NCBI GenBank assembly: GCA_022839525.1
Contig: JALHET010000070.1
Location: 1-8,731 of the forward strand
DNA: 8,731 bases
Source: Lentisphaerota bacterium
Lineage (GTDB): Bacteria > Verrucomicrobiota > Kiritimatiellia > RFP12 > UBA1067
Reading direction: 5' to 3'
Shown: one piece after another, positions 1 to 6,705 of the stretch
How the letters are laid out: each line of letters opens with the position of its first letter
Numbering within the stretch: the first letter of the stretch is position 1
The notes under the pieces: model-generated
The model's input: only the letters and a program-made list of their open reading frames with translations
Told to the model about the DNA's origin: nothing
The model's database searches: none
Made by a program: the position numbers and the translations under genes

Positions 1-1
1 T

Positions 2-721
2 ATGACATCCATGTGTGCCCGGCAAAATCATAAGTCTTTGTACCGACAGTTAATGGCGGGTATGTATGATGCGTTGCTGGTGACGGATCCAAACGGTCAC
101 CTGATCGAACTCAATCCCCGTGCGACCGAGTACTTCCTGTACCAGCCGGAGGACGTGTGGGATAAGCCCATTGCCATGCTCATCCCGGGGGTGACGGCGC
201 AGATGGTGGGGCGGATACGCAAGGGCCTCGACGATTCGAGGCACATCATGCTGGATGCAAAATGCCAGCGCAGGGACGGTTCGGCGTTTGCCGCCGAGGT
301 CACGATCAGTGTGATTGACCTGATCAATAGCGGCGATCTGGTGTTCACCGTGCGCGACACCGAGCGCCGGCGCAAACAGTGGCGGGCGTTGCGCAGCAGG
401 GCCAACGCGTTTGACAATTCGCAAAGCGCCTGTTTCGTGTGCAACAACGACCGCCTGTTTCTGGCCGTGAACCCCGCGTTCCTTGCGATGTTCGGCCTTG
501 CGGGTGAGGCAGAGGTGCTGGGGCGCCCGTTTGATGAGCTGATGCCCGATGAGCCGTTGCCGAGCTTTTTTGACCGCGCGTTGGCGGGCGAGCGTCTGAC
601 CTGCCGGATCGCGGCGGATACCGATACGGGGAAGACGGCTGAGGTGGAGATCCAGATGGCGCCGGATTGTCACGGCAAAGAAAAAATACAGGGTGTGGTG
701 GGGTCCATCCTGCATGTGTAA
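2..721 (+). CDS. Tandem PAS-domain sensory protein without output domain (start uncertain)
   Basis: The protein has 239 residues if the ATG at position 2 is the start. The next in-frame ATG is at 11. Because the window begins one base earlier, no ribosome binding site can be judged and the true start may lie upstream. Two PAS folds are readable. The first (about residues 14-122) has the typical opening ALLVTDPNGHLIELNPRA and a later RRDGSAFAAEVTIS strand followed by VFTVRDTERRR. The second (about 130-239) opens with ACFVCNNDRLFLAVNPAF and ends close to the C-terminus. PAS domains bind small ligands or cofactors, or mediate dimerisation. No histidine kinase, GGDEF, EAL, HTH or transmembrane segment follows, so the protein probably signals by protein-protein contact. 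It looks cytoplasmic. The ligand is unknown: I see no clear heme or flavin signature. PAS assignment is fairly sure; the biological role is not. Confidence 0.8.
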   Translation: MTSMCARQNHKSLYRQLMAGMYDALLVTDPNGHLIELNPRATEYFLYQPEDVWDKPIAMLIPGVTAQMVGRIRKGLDDSRHIMLDAKCQRRDGSAFAAEVTISVIDLINSGDLVFTVRDTERRRKQWRALRSRANAFDNSQSACFVCNNDRLFLAVNPAFLAMFGLAGEAEVLGRPFDELMPDEPLPSFFDRALAGERLTCRIAADTDTGKTAEVEIQMAPDCHGKEKIQGVVGSILHV

Positions 722-771
722 GAAGGCAGAGGCCGGAAGGCTCTTGTAGGATTCAAGAAAAGCGGGTGGTG

Positions 772-1644
772 ATGAGCGTGAAGAGTCCGGCAGTCGTGTC
801 GTTTGTTGTGTCGAAAGTGGAGGCAGGTCAGTCGCTGCAGGTGTTTCTGGCGCTCAAAATGGCGCTTTCCAAACGTGCCGCAAAAAACCTGCTCGATAAC
901 CGTGTCGTCTGGGTGAACCGAAAGTGCGTATGGATGACCCATCATGTTGTGCGTCAGGGTGACACCGTTGAGGTCCAGACCGCACATGTATCCAAAGGCA
1001 AGACGGCGGGAACGGTGGCCAAAGCAAAGGTGCGCGTGCTGGTCGAGGACGACCACTACATGGTTGTCGACAAGCCCTCGGGGATGCTCTCGGGTGGCGC
1101 GGGAAGCGTGGAGGACGTGTTGCGGGAGCAGGCGCAGCAGCCGTCGCTGGTGGCGGTGCACCGTCTTGACCGTGACACGACAGGGTGTTTGCTGGTGGCC
1201 AAGAGCGCGGCCGCGTTCGATGCCGCAGTGGCGGTCTTTAAGACGCGGCGGGTTTCCAAGATCTACGAGACGATTGTGTACGGCCGGTTTGACCGGCCGG
1301 CTTCCACCGTGCATCAGGAGATTGACGGGGAGCGTGCGGTGAGCCATATCCAGCGCAAGGCGGTCTCGAAAGACGCCAGTTTCCTAAAGGTTAAGATTGA
1401 GACCGGGCGCACCCACCAAATCCGCCGCCACCTGGCCTCGATCCGCCATCCGGTGTTGGGCGACCGCGAACATGGCGTGAAATTCGCGCGCGACCCGCGG
1501 CTGCTGACGGTTCCGCGCCAGATGCTGCATGCTTCAGGCCTGGAGCTGCCGCATCCGATGTTGCCGGGCAAGATACTCAAGGCGCACAGCCCGCTTCCTG
1601 CCGATTTCCGGCGTTGCCTGAACCTGTTCGGAATGGGCAGATAA
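772..1644 (+). CDS. RluA-family rRNA/tRNA pseudouridine synthase with S4 domain
   Basis: This is a 290-residue enzyme that isomerises uridine to pseudouridine in rRNA or tRNA in the cytoplasm. An S4-like RNA-binding domain lies at about residues 16-65 (SKRAAKNLLDNRVVWVNRK). The catalytic domain follows: VVDKPSGMLS near 98-107, the family motif HRLDRDTTG at 130-138 with catalytic Asp133, and GRTHQIRRHLA at 212-222. The length is normal for RluA/RluC/RluD relatives. The reading frame is open back to an ATG at 667, but that start would overlap the PAS gene and add 35 residues with no domain character. I chose the ATG at 772, where the S4 domain begins at a normal distance; the GGTGG just upstream is a weak ribosome binding site. 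It starts 50 bases after the PAS gene and ends 24 bases before the helicase, so co-transcription is plausible. The exact uridine modified (RluA, RluC or RluD type) cannot be read from the sequence, so no symbol is given. Confidence 0.92.
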   Translation: MSVKSPAVVSFVVSKVEAGQSLQVFLALKMALSKRAAKNLLDNRVVWVNRKCVWMTHHVVRQGDTVEVQTAHVSKGKTAGTVAKAKVRVLVEDDHYMVVDKPSGMLSGGAGSVEDVLREQAQQPSLVAVHRLDRDTTGCLLVAKSAAAFDAAVAVFKTRRVSKIYETIVYGRFDRPASTVHQEIDGERAVSHIQRKAVSKDASFLKVKIETGRTHQIRRHLASIRHPVLGDREHGVKFARDPRLLTVPRQMLHASGLELPHPMLPGKILKAHSPLPADFRRCLNLFGMGR

Positions 1645-1668
1645 CGCGCGTCGCTCAGGATTTGGCAC

Positions 1669-4413
1669 ATGCTCAGCGTCCGTATAGTTTGGGTTTCGCG
1701 TCTTTCGGGCAGGACGCCCTCTTTCTCCGTGTATCCGTCCCCGGACAAAGGTGGCGGGGTGGCGGAAGAGACTCTCTATGTGACCAACGATCCGTTGTCG
1801 TTTGAAGATTTTTTCCCTTCGGGCCGGATTGGCGTGGTCGATGTTATGGCGGTGTGTGCGCTTGCTTTTCCCCACACTCCGGTCGAACGCGTGGAACACC
1901 TGCTTGAAAGCGGGTCGCCTTCCGGGGAGACGCTGTGGAAGCTCTGGCAGAAGATGGCGGCGCGTTTGGAGGCGTTCCCCTTGTGGGCGCTGGAAACCAT
2001 TGAGCTGTTGTTGCGCGACCTCAACGAACGGGCGTTCGCGCAACTGATGGGGCTGTTCGCGGCGCGCGTGCGCGCCTCAGGGGTGGGGTGCGGCAGTTGG
2101 ACGGACTCGTTTGCGCCCGAGGCGATCCGCGGCGGTAAACGCGAACTGCCCTCACACACCGATTGCACGCCGCTCGATGTGGATCGTATCGCCAAGCACC
2201 TGCTGCCCGGAGGAACCTTTGCCCGGATCATGCCGGGATATGAGTCGCGTCCCGGCCAGATCGAGATGCTGCGGGCGGTGACGCGGGCGTTCAACGAAGG
2301 CCGTCATTTGGCTGTCGAGGCTGGGACAGGTATCGGTAAAAGCCTCGCTTACCTGATCCCGGCGGCGGCATGGGCACGGCTCAACGATGTGCCTGTGGTT
2401 GTCAGCACCAACACCCGCAATCTGCAGGCGCAACTGATCGAGAAAGATCTGCCGCTGGTGCGCGAAGCGATCCGCGCCGTCTTTGAACCCGAAACGGAGG
2501 GCTTTTTGCGTGTGGCTCTGCTCAAAGGGCGTACCAACTATCTCTGCCTTCGGCGGCTGGCGGTTTTGCACGAGCACAGCCAGTTCGAGCTGGAGCGCCC
2601 GGAGATGCGTCTGTTTGCGGAGGCTGTGGCCTGGGCGGTGCAGACACCAGATGGGGATCTCGATTCGTTTGCTGGCGCGGGTCATGCTGATCCCGGGTTC
2701 TTGTCGAAACTCTCCTCAACCGGCGAAGAGTGTCCCGGGCGTTCATGCCGATATTACCGGCGGTGCTTTCTGCAGAAGGCGCGGGCGCGGGCCGCCGCCG
2801 CGCATGTGGTGATCGCCAATCATGCGTTGGTGTTCTCCGATATGCAGAATCCGGGCGGCACGCTGCCCCCTTACGCGCAGATCGTGTTCGACGAGGCGCA
2901 CAACCTCGAAGAGGCGGCGACACGCCATTTGTCGACGGAGGTCACGCAGATGCGCCTGAACCAGATCGTGCGTCGGTTGAGCCGGGGCAAGGGCAGGCGT
3001 GCGTGCGGTGTGCTTGAGGTGTTGCGCAACCATCTTGAAAAAGGCGCCATCACGGCGGACGAGGAGACGGCACGGGAGCTTCGGCGGCAGATCCGCATGG
3101 TCAAACGCGCTTTGGAGCAGGTGCAGGGCGCATCCCGCCGACTCTTTGAGATCCTGTACGGCATGGTGGCTCAGAGCAAGACGGCGACGCGGTTCCGGTG
3201 TGTGCAGGTGACGACTGAAGCAGTGCCGGGATCCCCGGCTGCGGAGCCTGTCTGGGAGCGGTTCGTGTTCCGCAACGGGGCCTTTGTGCCGTGCGGTGAC
3301 GTTTTGGAGGAGGCGGCAGTCACGGAGGGTAGAACGGCTTTCAAGGAGGCTGTTTCAGAAGCGGCTGGTCATCTGAATGCGCTGGCCGAGGCTTTGCGGC
3401 AGGCCTCGGAGGGCGAGCTGGCGCTGTATGGCGATCAGGCGGCGAATGTTGAGGGGGCGGCGGTCACCCTGCGGGAGTTCGCCATGGATGCGGATTTTGT
3501 TTTGGGCGCGTCTGATCCCGATCATGTGTTTTGGGCCGAGCCAGCCGCCCGCAGCGCGGGTACGGCCCACCTGTTTGCGGCGCCGCTGAAGATAGCAGGC
3601 GCATTGTCCGACTTGCTTTACCGGCAGAAGTCATCCGTGGTTTTCTGTTCCGCGACCTTGCGTGTGGGCGGGTCATTCACGTACATCGGCAAACAATTGG
3701 GGCTCGATCTGATCGAGCCCGAGCGTGTTTTCACATGTGTGGCCGAGAGCCCCTTCAACTATCTCACGCAGTGCGCGGTTCTGGCTCCGACGTTTCTGCC
3801 TGAGCCGTCAGGTTCGGCTGTGGGCGGGGGATATGCCGAACCGCTCAGCGGGCTCATGCTCGACGTGTTCACCCGCACGCGCGGGCGGGCCATGGGGCTC
3901 TTCACCAGCTATGAGATGATGCATCAGGTGGCGCGGCTTTTGGAGGAGCCTTTGCGTGAGGCGGGCATCCGGCTGCTGGTACACGGGCTCACCGGCACCC
4001 GTGACCAAATCACGCGCGTCTTCCGGTCGGGAGGCGCGTGTGTTCTGCTGGGGACACATTCGTTCTGGGAGGGCGTGGATGTCGCGGGTGAGGCCTTGAG
4101 CTGTGTGGTGATGGCGCGCCTTCCGTTCGCTGCGGTGGGGGATCCGGTTGTTGAGGCGCGCAGCGAGCAGATCGAGCAGGCGGGCGGCAGTTCCTTTCGC
4201 GAGTTTTCCCTTCCGCAGGCGGTGATCCGTTTCCGTCAGGGGTTTGGCCGGTTGATCCGCACGCGTGCGGACAAGGGCGTGGTGATCGTGGCCGACCCGC
4301 GTATTGTCACCAAGAACTATGGCGCGACGTTCAAGAAGAGCCTGCCCTGTCCGCTGCAGAATGTGTCGGGACGGGATGACTTGCTCGCGCGCGTGGAAGC
4401 GCTTTTCGGGTAA
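1669..4413 (+). CDS. dinG: DinG/XPD-family ATP-dependent DNA helicase with Fe-S cluster
   Basis: This 914-residue superfamily 2 helicase belongs to the DinG/XPD group, which unwinds DNA 5' to 3' and handles forked or R-loop structures. Motifs in order: Walker A EAGTGIGKS (217-225, Lys224), STNTRNLQAQL (246-256), four cysteines C293, C355, C360 and C366 whose Cx4Cx5C spacing matches the Fe-S cluster of E. coli DinG, DEAH box FDEAHNLEEA (407-416), FCSATL (659-664), LFTSYEMMHQVARLL (744-758), THSFWEGVD (796-804) and FRQGFGRLIR (855-864). All key residues are intact, so it should be active. Residues 41-180 precede the helicase core. The stretch AVCALAFPHTPVERVEHLL resembles the C-terminal half of the DnaQ-like exonuclease found in Gram-positive DinG, but no DEDD-type catalytic acidic motifs are visible. 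The start is uncertain: the ATG at 1669 has AGGA eight bases upstream, while an in-frame GTG at 1759 has AAAGGTGG upstream and would remove 30 poorly protein-like residues. The symbol reflects family membership, not proven orthology. Confidence 0.93.
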   Translation: MLSVRIVWVSRLSGRTPSFSVYPSPDKGGGVAEETLYVTNDPLSFEDFFPSGRIGVVDVMAVCALAFPHTPVERVEHLLESGSPSGETLWKLWQKMAARLEAFPLWALETIELLLRDLNERAFAQLMGLFAARVRASGVGCGSWTDSFAPEAIRGGKRELPSHTDCTPLDVDRIAKHLLPGGTFARIMPGYESRPGQIEMLRAVTRAFNEGRHLAVEAGTGIGKSLAYLIPAAAWARLNDVPVVVSTNTRNLQAQLIEKDLPLVREAIRAVFEPETEGFLRVALLKGRTNYLCLRRLAVLHEHSQFELERPEMRLFAEAVAWAVQTPDGDLDSFAGAGHADPGFLSKLSSTGEECPGRSCRYYRRCFLQKARARAAAAHVVIANHALVFSDMQNPGGTLPPYAQIVFDEAHNLEEAATRHLSTEVTQMRLNQIVRRLSRGKGRRACGVLEVLRNHLEKGAITADEETARELRRQIRMVKRALEQVQGASRRLFEILYGMVAQSKTATRFRCVQVTTEAVPGSPAAEPVWERFVFRNGAFVPCGDVLEEAAVTEGRTAFKEAVSEAAGHLNALAEALRQASEGELALYGDQAANVEGAAVTLREFAMDADFVLGASDPDHVFWAEPAARSAGTAHLFAAPLKIAGALSDLLYRQKSSVVFCSATLRVGGSFTYIGKQLGLDLIEPERVFTCVAESPFNYLTQCAVLAPTFLPEPSGSAVGGGYAEPLSGLMLDVFTRTRGRAMGLFTSYEMMHQVARLLEEPLREAGIRLLVHGLTGTRDQITRVFRSGGACVLLGTHSFWEGVDVAGEALSCVVMARLPFAAVGDPVVEARSEQIEQAGGSSFREFSLPQAVIRFRQGFGRLIRTRADKGVVIVADPRIVTKNYGATFKKSLPCPLQNVSGRDDLLARVEALFG

Positions 4414-4431
4414 CGGCGTACCCCGGTGCCG

Positions 4432-4470
4432 TCACATGACCCATGGGGTGCGCATCGGCTGGTACAGGAA
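4432..4470 (-). pseudogene. Remnant of the 3' end of a second Gfo/Idh/MocA oxidoreductase gene
   Basis: Read on the minus strand, 4470 down to 4432 encodes FLYQPMRTPWVM followed by TGA. The intact oxidoreductase at 6706-7980 ends FIYQPMRAPWVM followed by TAA. Ten of twelve residues agree. The DNA differs at synonymous positions too (Arg CGC/CGT, Tyr TAC/TAT, Phe TTC/TTT, and the stop codon), the pattern expected of two paralogues that diverged as genes. Upstream, the frame is closed after five more codons by a stop at 4486-4488. A further trace (GGTCAA, 4498 down to 4493, encoding VK in another frame, compare DPVK in the intact gene) hints at an 11-base deletion with frameshift, but this is weak. 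The rest of the gene is absent: the HEAT/discoidin gene ends at 4591. No function is expected. Confidence 0.7.
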
Positions 4471-4550
4471 CCGGCACCTGTGCGTTTACACGTTTGACCC
4501 GGTTGCGTGTGTGGGCAATCGCGGGCGCCGCGTGAAAAGCTGGCATGCGT

Positions 4551-4581
4551 GAATGGCGGGCAGGAGGTCTACCCGCCATTC
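4551..4581. terminator. Inverted repeat between convergent genes, possible bidirectional terminator
   Basis: GAATGGCGGG (4551-4560) and CCCGCCATTC (4572-4581) form a perfect 10-base-pair stem with an 11-base loop. It lies 10 bases past the stop of the minus-strand HEAT/discoidin gene and 137 bases past the stop of the plus-strand helicase, where a transcription end would be expected. Neither side has a T-run directly after the stem; the minus strand has only TTTT about 11 bases later. It is therefore not a classical intrinsic terminator and may instead stabilise 3' ends. Confidence 0.45.
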
Positions 4582-4590
4582 TGTGGCCGG

Positions 4591-6660
4591 TTACTTGAAA
4601 ACGGCTTGAAAAACTTTGAGTTCAAGCACGTGAACAGCCTCATTCTGGCTATTTTTCAGCACGTTCAACCGCACATACCGTGCGGGTGTGGCGGGAAAAT
4701 TCAAACGGAGGCCTTCTGCGGTCGCGGGTTTGGGCGCATCGGTATTCCCGGCGACCTGACTCCACGTCTTGCCGTCTGCGGAGAGTTCCAGCGTAAAGGT
4801 GTAGGTGCGCCTGTCGTGGAAAAAGAAGACGTGCGCCGCATGAACGGGAATCACAGAGCCGAGGTCAACCTGAATCTGCGCGGGCCATTTGGCCCCGTGC
4901 CACGCTTTTTCAACGGTGCCGTCCACCAAAAATTGAGGGGCATGCTCGCCCTGTTGCGGCACGTTCGCGGTCACGGGTTTCCCCAACGCCACATTGACCT
5001 CTTCAGAGAAGAGCGTGTCGATCTCTTTTTTGCGCGCGTCATCGCTGGGCTGGGTGCGGAGTTTCCGCCATAGCTCCAAATATTTCTGTTTGTCGAAGCC
5101 GTCCTTATTGACCATTTTAGACACGCCGCGTGTGGCGAGCACCTGGCGCTTGGCGTCGGGGGCGGTGACCGCGAGACGGAGGAGAGCGGGCAGGGCAGCG
5201 TGTTCGGGCCAGTCCGCAAGCGTGCGTATGGCGGACGTGGAGACCTCGGCGTCGGCACTGGCGGATGCCGCCTCGACGGTGCGTAAAAGGGTATCGCCTC
5301 CGATGCGCCCCGCTGTCTCCAAAAGCACCGGTTTCGATGCGTCCGGAGTTGTCTGAAGCGCGCCGGTCAGCGCTTTGACGTAAGCCCCCGAAGCGTCGCG
5401 GCGTGCGGAGGAGGCGACCGCAGACTGGACTTCTGGGGTCACACGTCCTTTTGAGGCAAGCAGTTTGGCGATGAGCAGGTCGGCGTGTTCGGCGCCGGCG
5501 GTTTCGCGCAGGAAGCGGTATCCGGCGATCACGGTCTCTTCGTCTTTAGCGTCCAGTGTGGCGAGCGCGAAACGGGAGGCCTCCGTGATGTGGCGCTCTT
5601 TGAGCAGATCCATGGCGACTTTCTTGCCCGTGTCGTTCAGGGAATCGTAGGCGCCCAGAAGCGGCGCTTTCAACAGTTCCGTCGGAAGCACGCGGGCGGA
5701 GTTTCGCACGAGGGCAACCCGGTCTTCCCGCAAATCCTTGAGCAGGGTAGGCAGTTTTGCCGCAAGGTCGGGGGGGGAGAGTCGGAGGAGTGCCCGGTGC
5801 GCGGCAGAGGCCACGCCGATATCCGCGTCGGCAAGCAGTGCGGCCACCGCGTCGCAGGCATCCGTATCGTTCCTGTCGCCCAGCATGTCGAGCAGCATGA
5901 TTTTACGCACGGGATCTGTGGCGGCGGCGAGCTTGCCGGTCCAAAGCGCGGTTTCGGCCTTGCCGCCGCTGGTGCGGGCCCAGTTCAGTGCGACACCCGC
6001 ATACGCGGGATCCGGATCGTCGAAAGCCGCGAGCAGACGCGGAGTGAGCGTTTTTGCATCCAGTGCCGCCAGTTCCCTGTTCAGGGTCGCGCAGCGCGTG
6101 GGCGTGACGGGCGCGGCTTTGGAGGCGCGGTCGTCGGTCACCGCCTGAACGGTCATGACGGCAAGCGCGGCCACATCTTTGGAGGTGGATTTCTCGAACG
6201 CCTTGATCGCTTCTGCCTGTTCCGGAAGGCCGCACCAGCGGAGCTGGTCGAGGAAGAAGCAGGTGACGTCCACCTCTGTCGCACGCCGCGCGGCGTCGAG
6301 GAGCGCGTCGGTATAGACTTTGCGCTGCTTGGCGGCCTCGCCGTATCGGAAGAAGTTGCCGACACGCGCCGTGAGGCGGGTGTCGTTGAGACACCTCTTA
6401 TCCTTTTTCATCACGTATTGTGTGAGGGCGGCGATATGGGTTAAAACGAGCGGGTCGGAGACGCCGCCGGTTTTGACCTCGGCAAAAAGCTTCTCAAGGG
6501 CGGGCACGCCCTGTTCGAGCGTGTCGGCGAGTGAGGCGTCGTTGAACGCGGCGAGCGCGTCTTTTTGCTGTTCAGCCCACTGCGCGGCGGATTGCGCGAA
6601 AAGCGTGCCGCCGGCGAACAGCAGGGTTGCGACAAGAGCTGAGTGCAAGCTGTGTTTCAT
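4591..6660 (-). CDS. Secreted HEAT-repeat protein with C-terminal F5/8 type C (discoidin) domain
   Basis: The product has 689 residues. I start it at the ATG at 6660, not the upstream in-frame ATG at 6690, because a Sec signal peptide then begins at residue 1 (MKHSLHSALVATLLFAGG, probable cleavage near residues 22-25) and AAAGGA (6673-6668) sits seven bases upstream. Residues about 160-515 are alpha-helical repeats of HEAT type, for example DVAALAVMTVQAV, DIGVASAAHRALLRL and EVSTSAIRTLADWP. Residues about 553-689 form an F5/8 type C (discoidin, CBM32-like) domain with the typical opening VNVALGKPVTAN, then FLVDGT, IQVDLGSVIPVHAAHVFF, LELSADGKTWSQV and the ending ARYVRLNVL plus VHVLELKVF. Such domains usually bind carbohydrate or cell-surface ligands. 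No catalytic domain and no CxxCH heme site is present, so a binding or scaffold role outside the cytoplasm is likely. It follows the Tat-exported oxidoreductase after 45 bases on the same strand, probably in one operon. The ligand is unknown. Confidence 0.88.
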   Translation of the reverse strand: MKHSLHSALVATLLFAGGTLFAQSAAQWAEQQKDALAAFNDASLADTLEQGVPALEKLFAEVKTGGVSDPLVLTHIAALTQYVMKKDKRCLNDTRLTARVGNFFRYGEAAKQRKVYTDALLDAARRATEVDVTCFFLDQLRWCGLPEQAEAIKAFEKSTSKDVAALAVMTVQAVTDDRASKAAPVTPTRCATLNRELAALDAKTLTPRLLAAFDDPDPAYAGVALNWARTSGGKAETALWTGKLAAATDPVRKIMLLDMLGDRNDTDACDAVAALLADADIGVASAAHRALLRLSPPDLAAKLPTLLKDLREDRVALVRNSARVLPTELLKAPLLGAYDSLNDTGKKVAMDLLKERHITEASRFALATLDAKDEETVIAGYRFLRETAGAEHADLLIAKLLASKGRVTPEVQSAVASSARRDASGAYVKALTGALQTTPDASKPVLLETAGRIGGDTLLRTVEAASASADAEVSTSAIRTLADWPEHAALPALLRLAVTAPDAKRQVLATRGVSKMVNKDGFDKQKYLELWRKLRTQPSDDARKKEIDTLFSEEVNVALGKPVTANVPQQGEHAPQFLVDGTVEKAWHGAKWPAQIQVDLGSVIPVHAAHVFFFHDRRTYTFTLELSADGKTWSQVAGNTDAPKPATAEGLRLNFPATPARYVRLNVLKNSQNEAVHVLELKVFQAVFK

Positions 6661-6705
6661 TTGAAAATCCTTTAAGTTGCGGTTTAACACGGTCCCGTTT
6701 GTGCC

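Noticed and set aside
50..715. Minus-strand open frame of 221 codons opposite the PAS gene
   Set aside because: The composition is His/Arg/Gln-rich as expected from the reverse complement of a GC-rich gene; the plus-strand PAS domains are clear.
728..744. Small hairpin AGAG-G-CC / GGCTCT with GGAA loop between the PAS and pseudouridine synthase genes
   Set aside because: Only six pairs with a bulge and no T-run; not enough for a terminator or attenuator call.
667..771. N-terminal extension of the pseudouridine synthase from the ATG at 667
   Set aside because: It overlaps the end of the PAS gene in another frame and adds residues with no family similarity; the ATG at 772 fits the S4 domain start.
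4507..5073. Plus-strand open frame of 188 codons overlapping the end of the HEAT/discoidin gene
   Set aside because: The discoidin domain on the minus strand accounts for this DNA; the plus-strand product has no domain similarity I recognise.
5485..6444. Long plus-strand open frame (319 codons) opposite the HEAT/discoidin gene
   Set aside because: It is antisense to a well-supported coding sequence, is Gly/Arg/Val-rich with no domain, and results from GC-rich codon bias.
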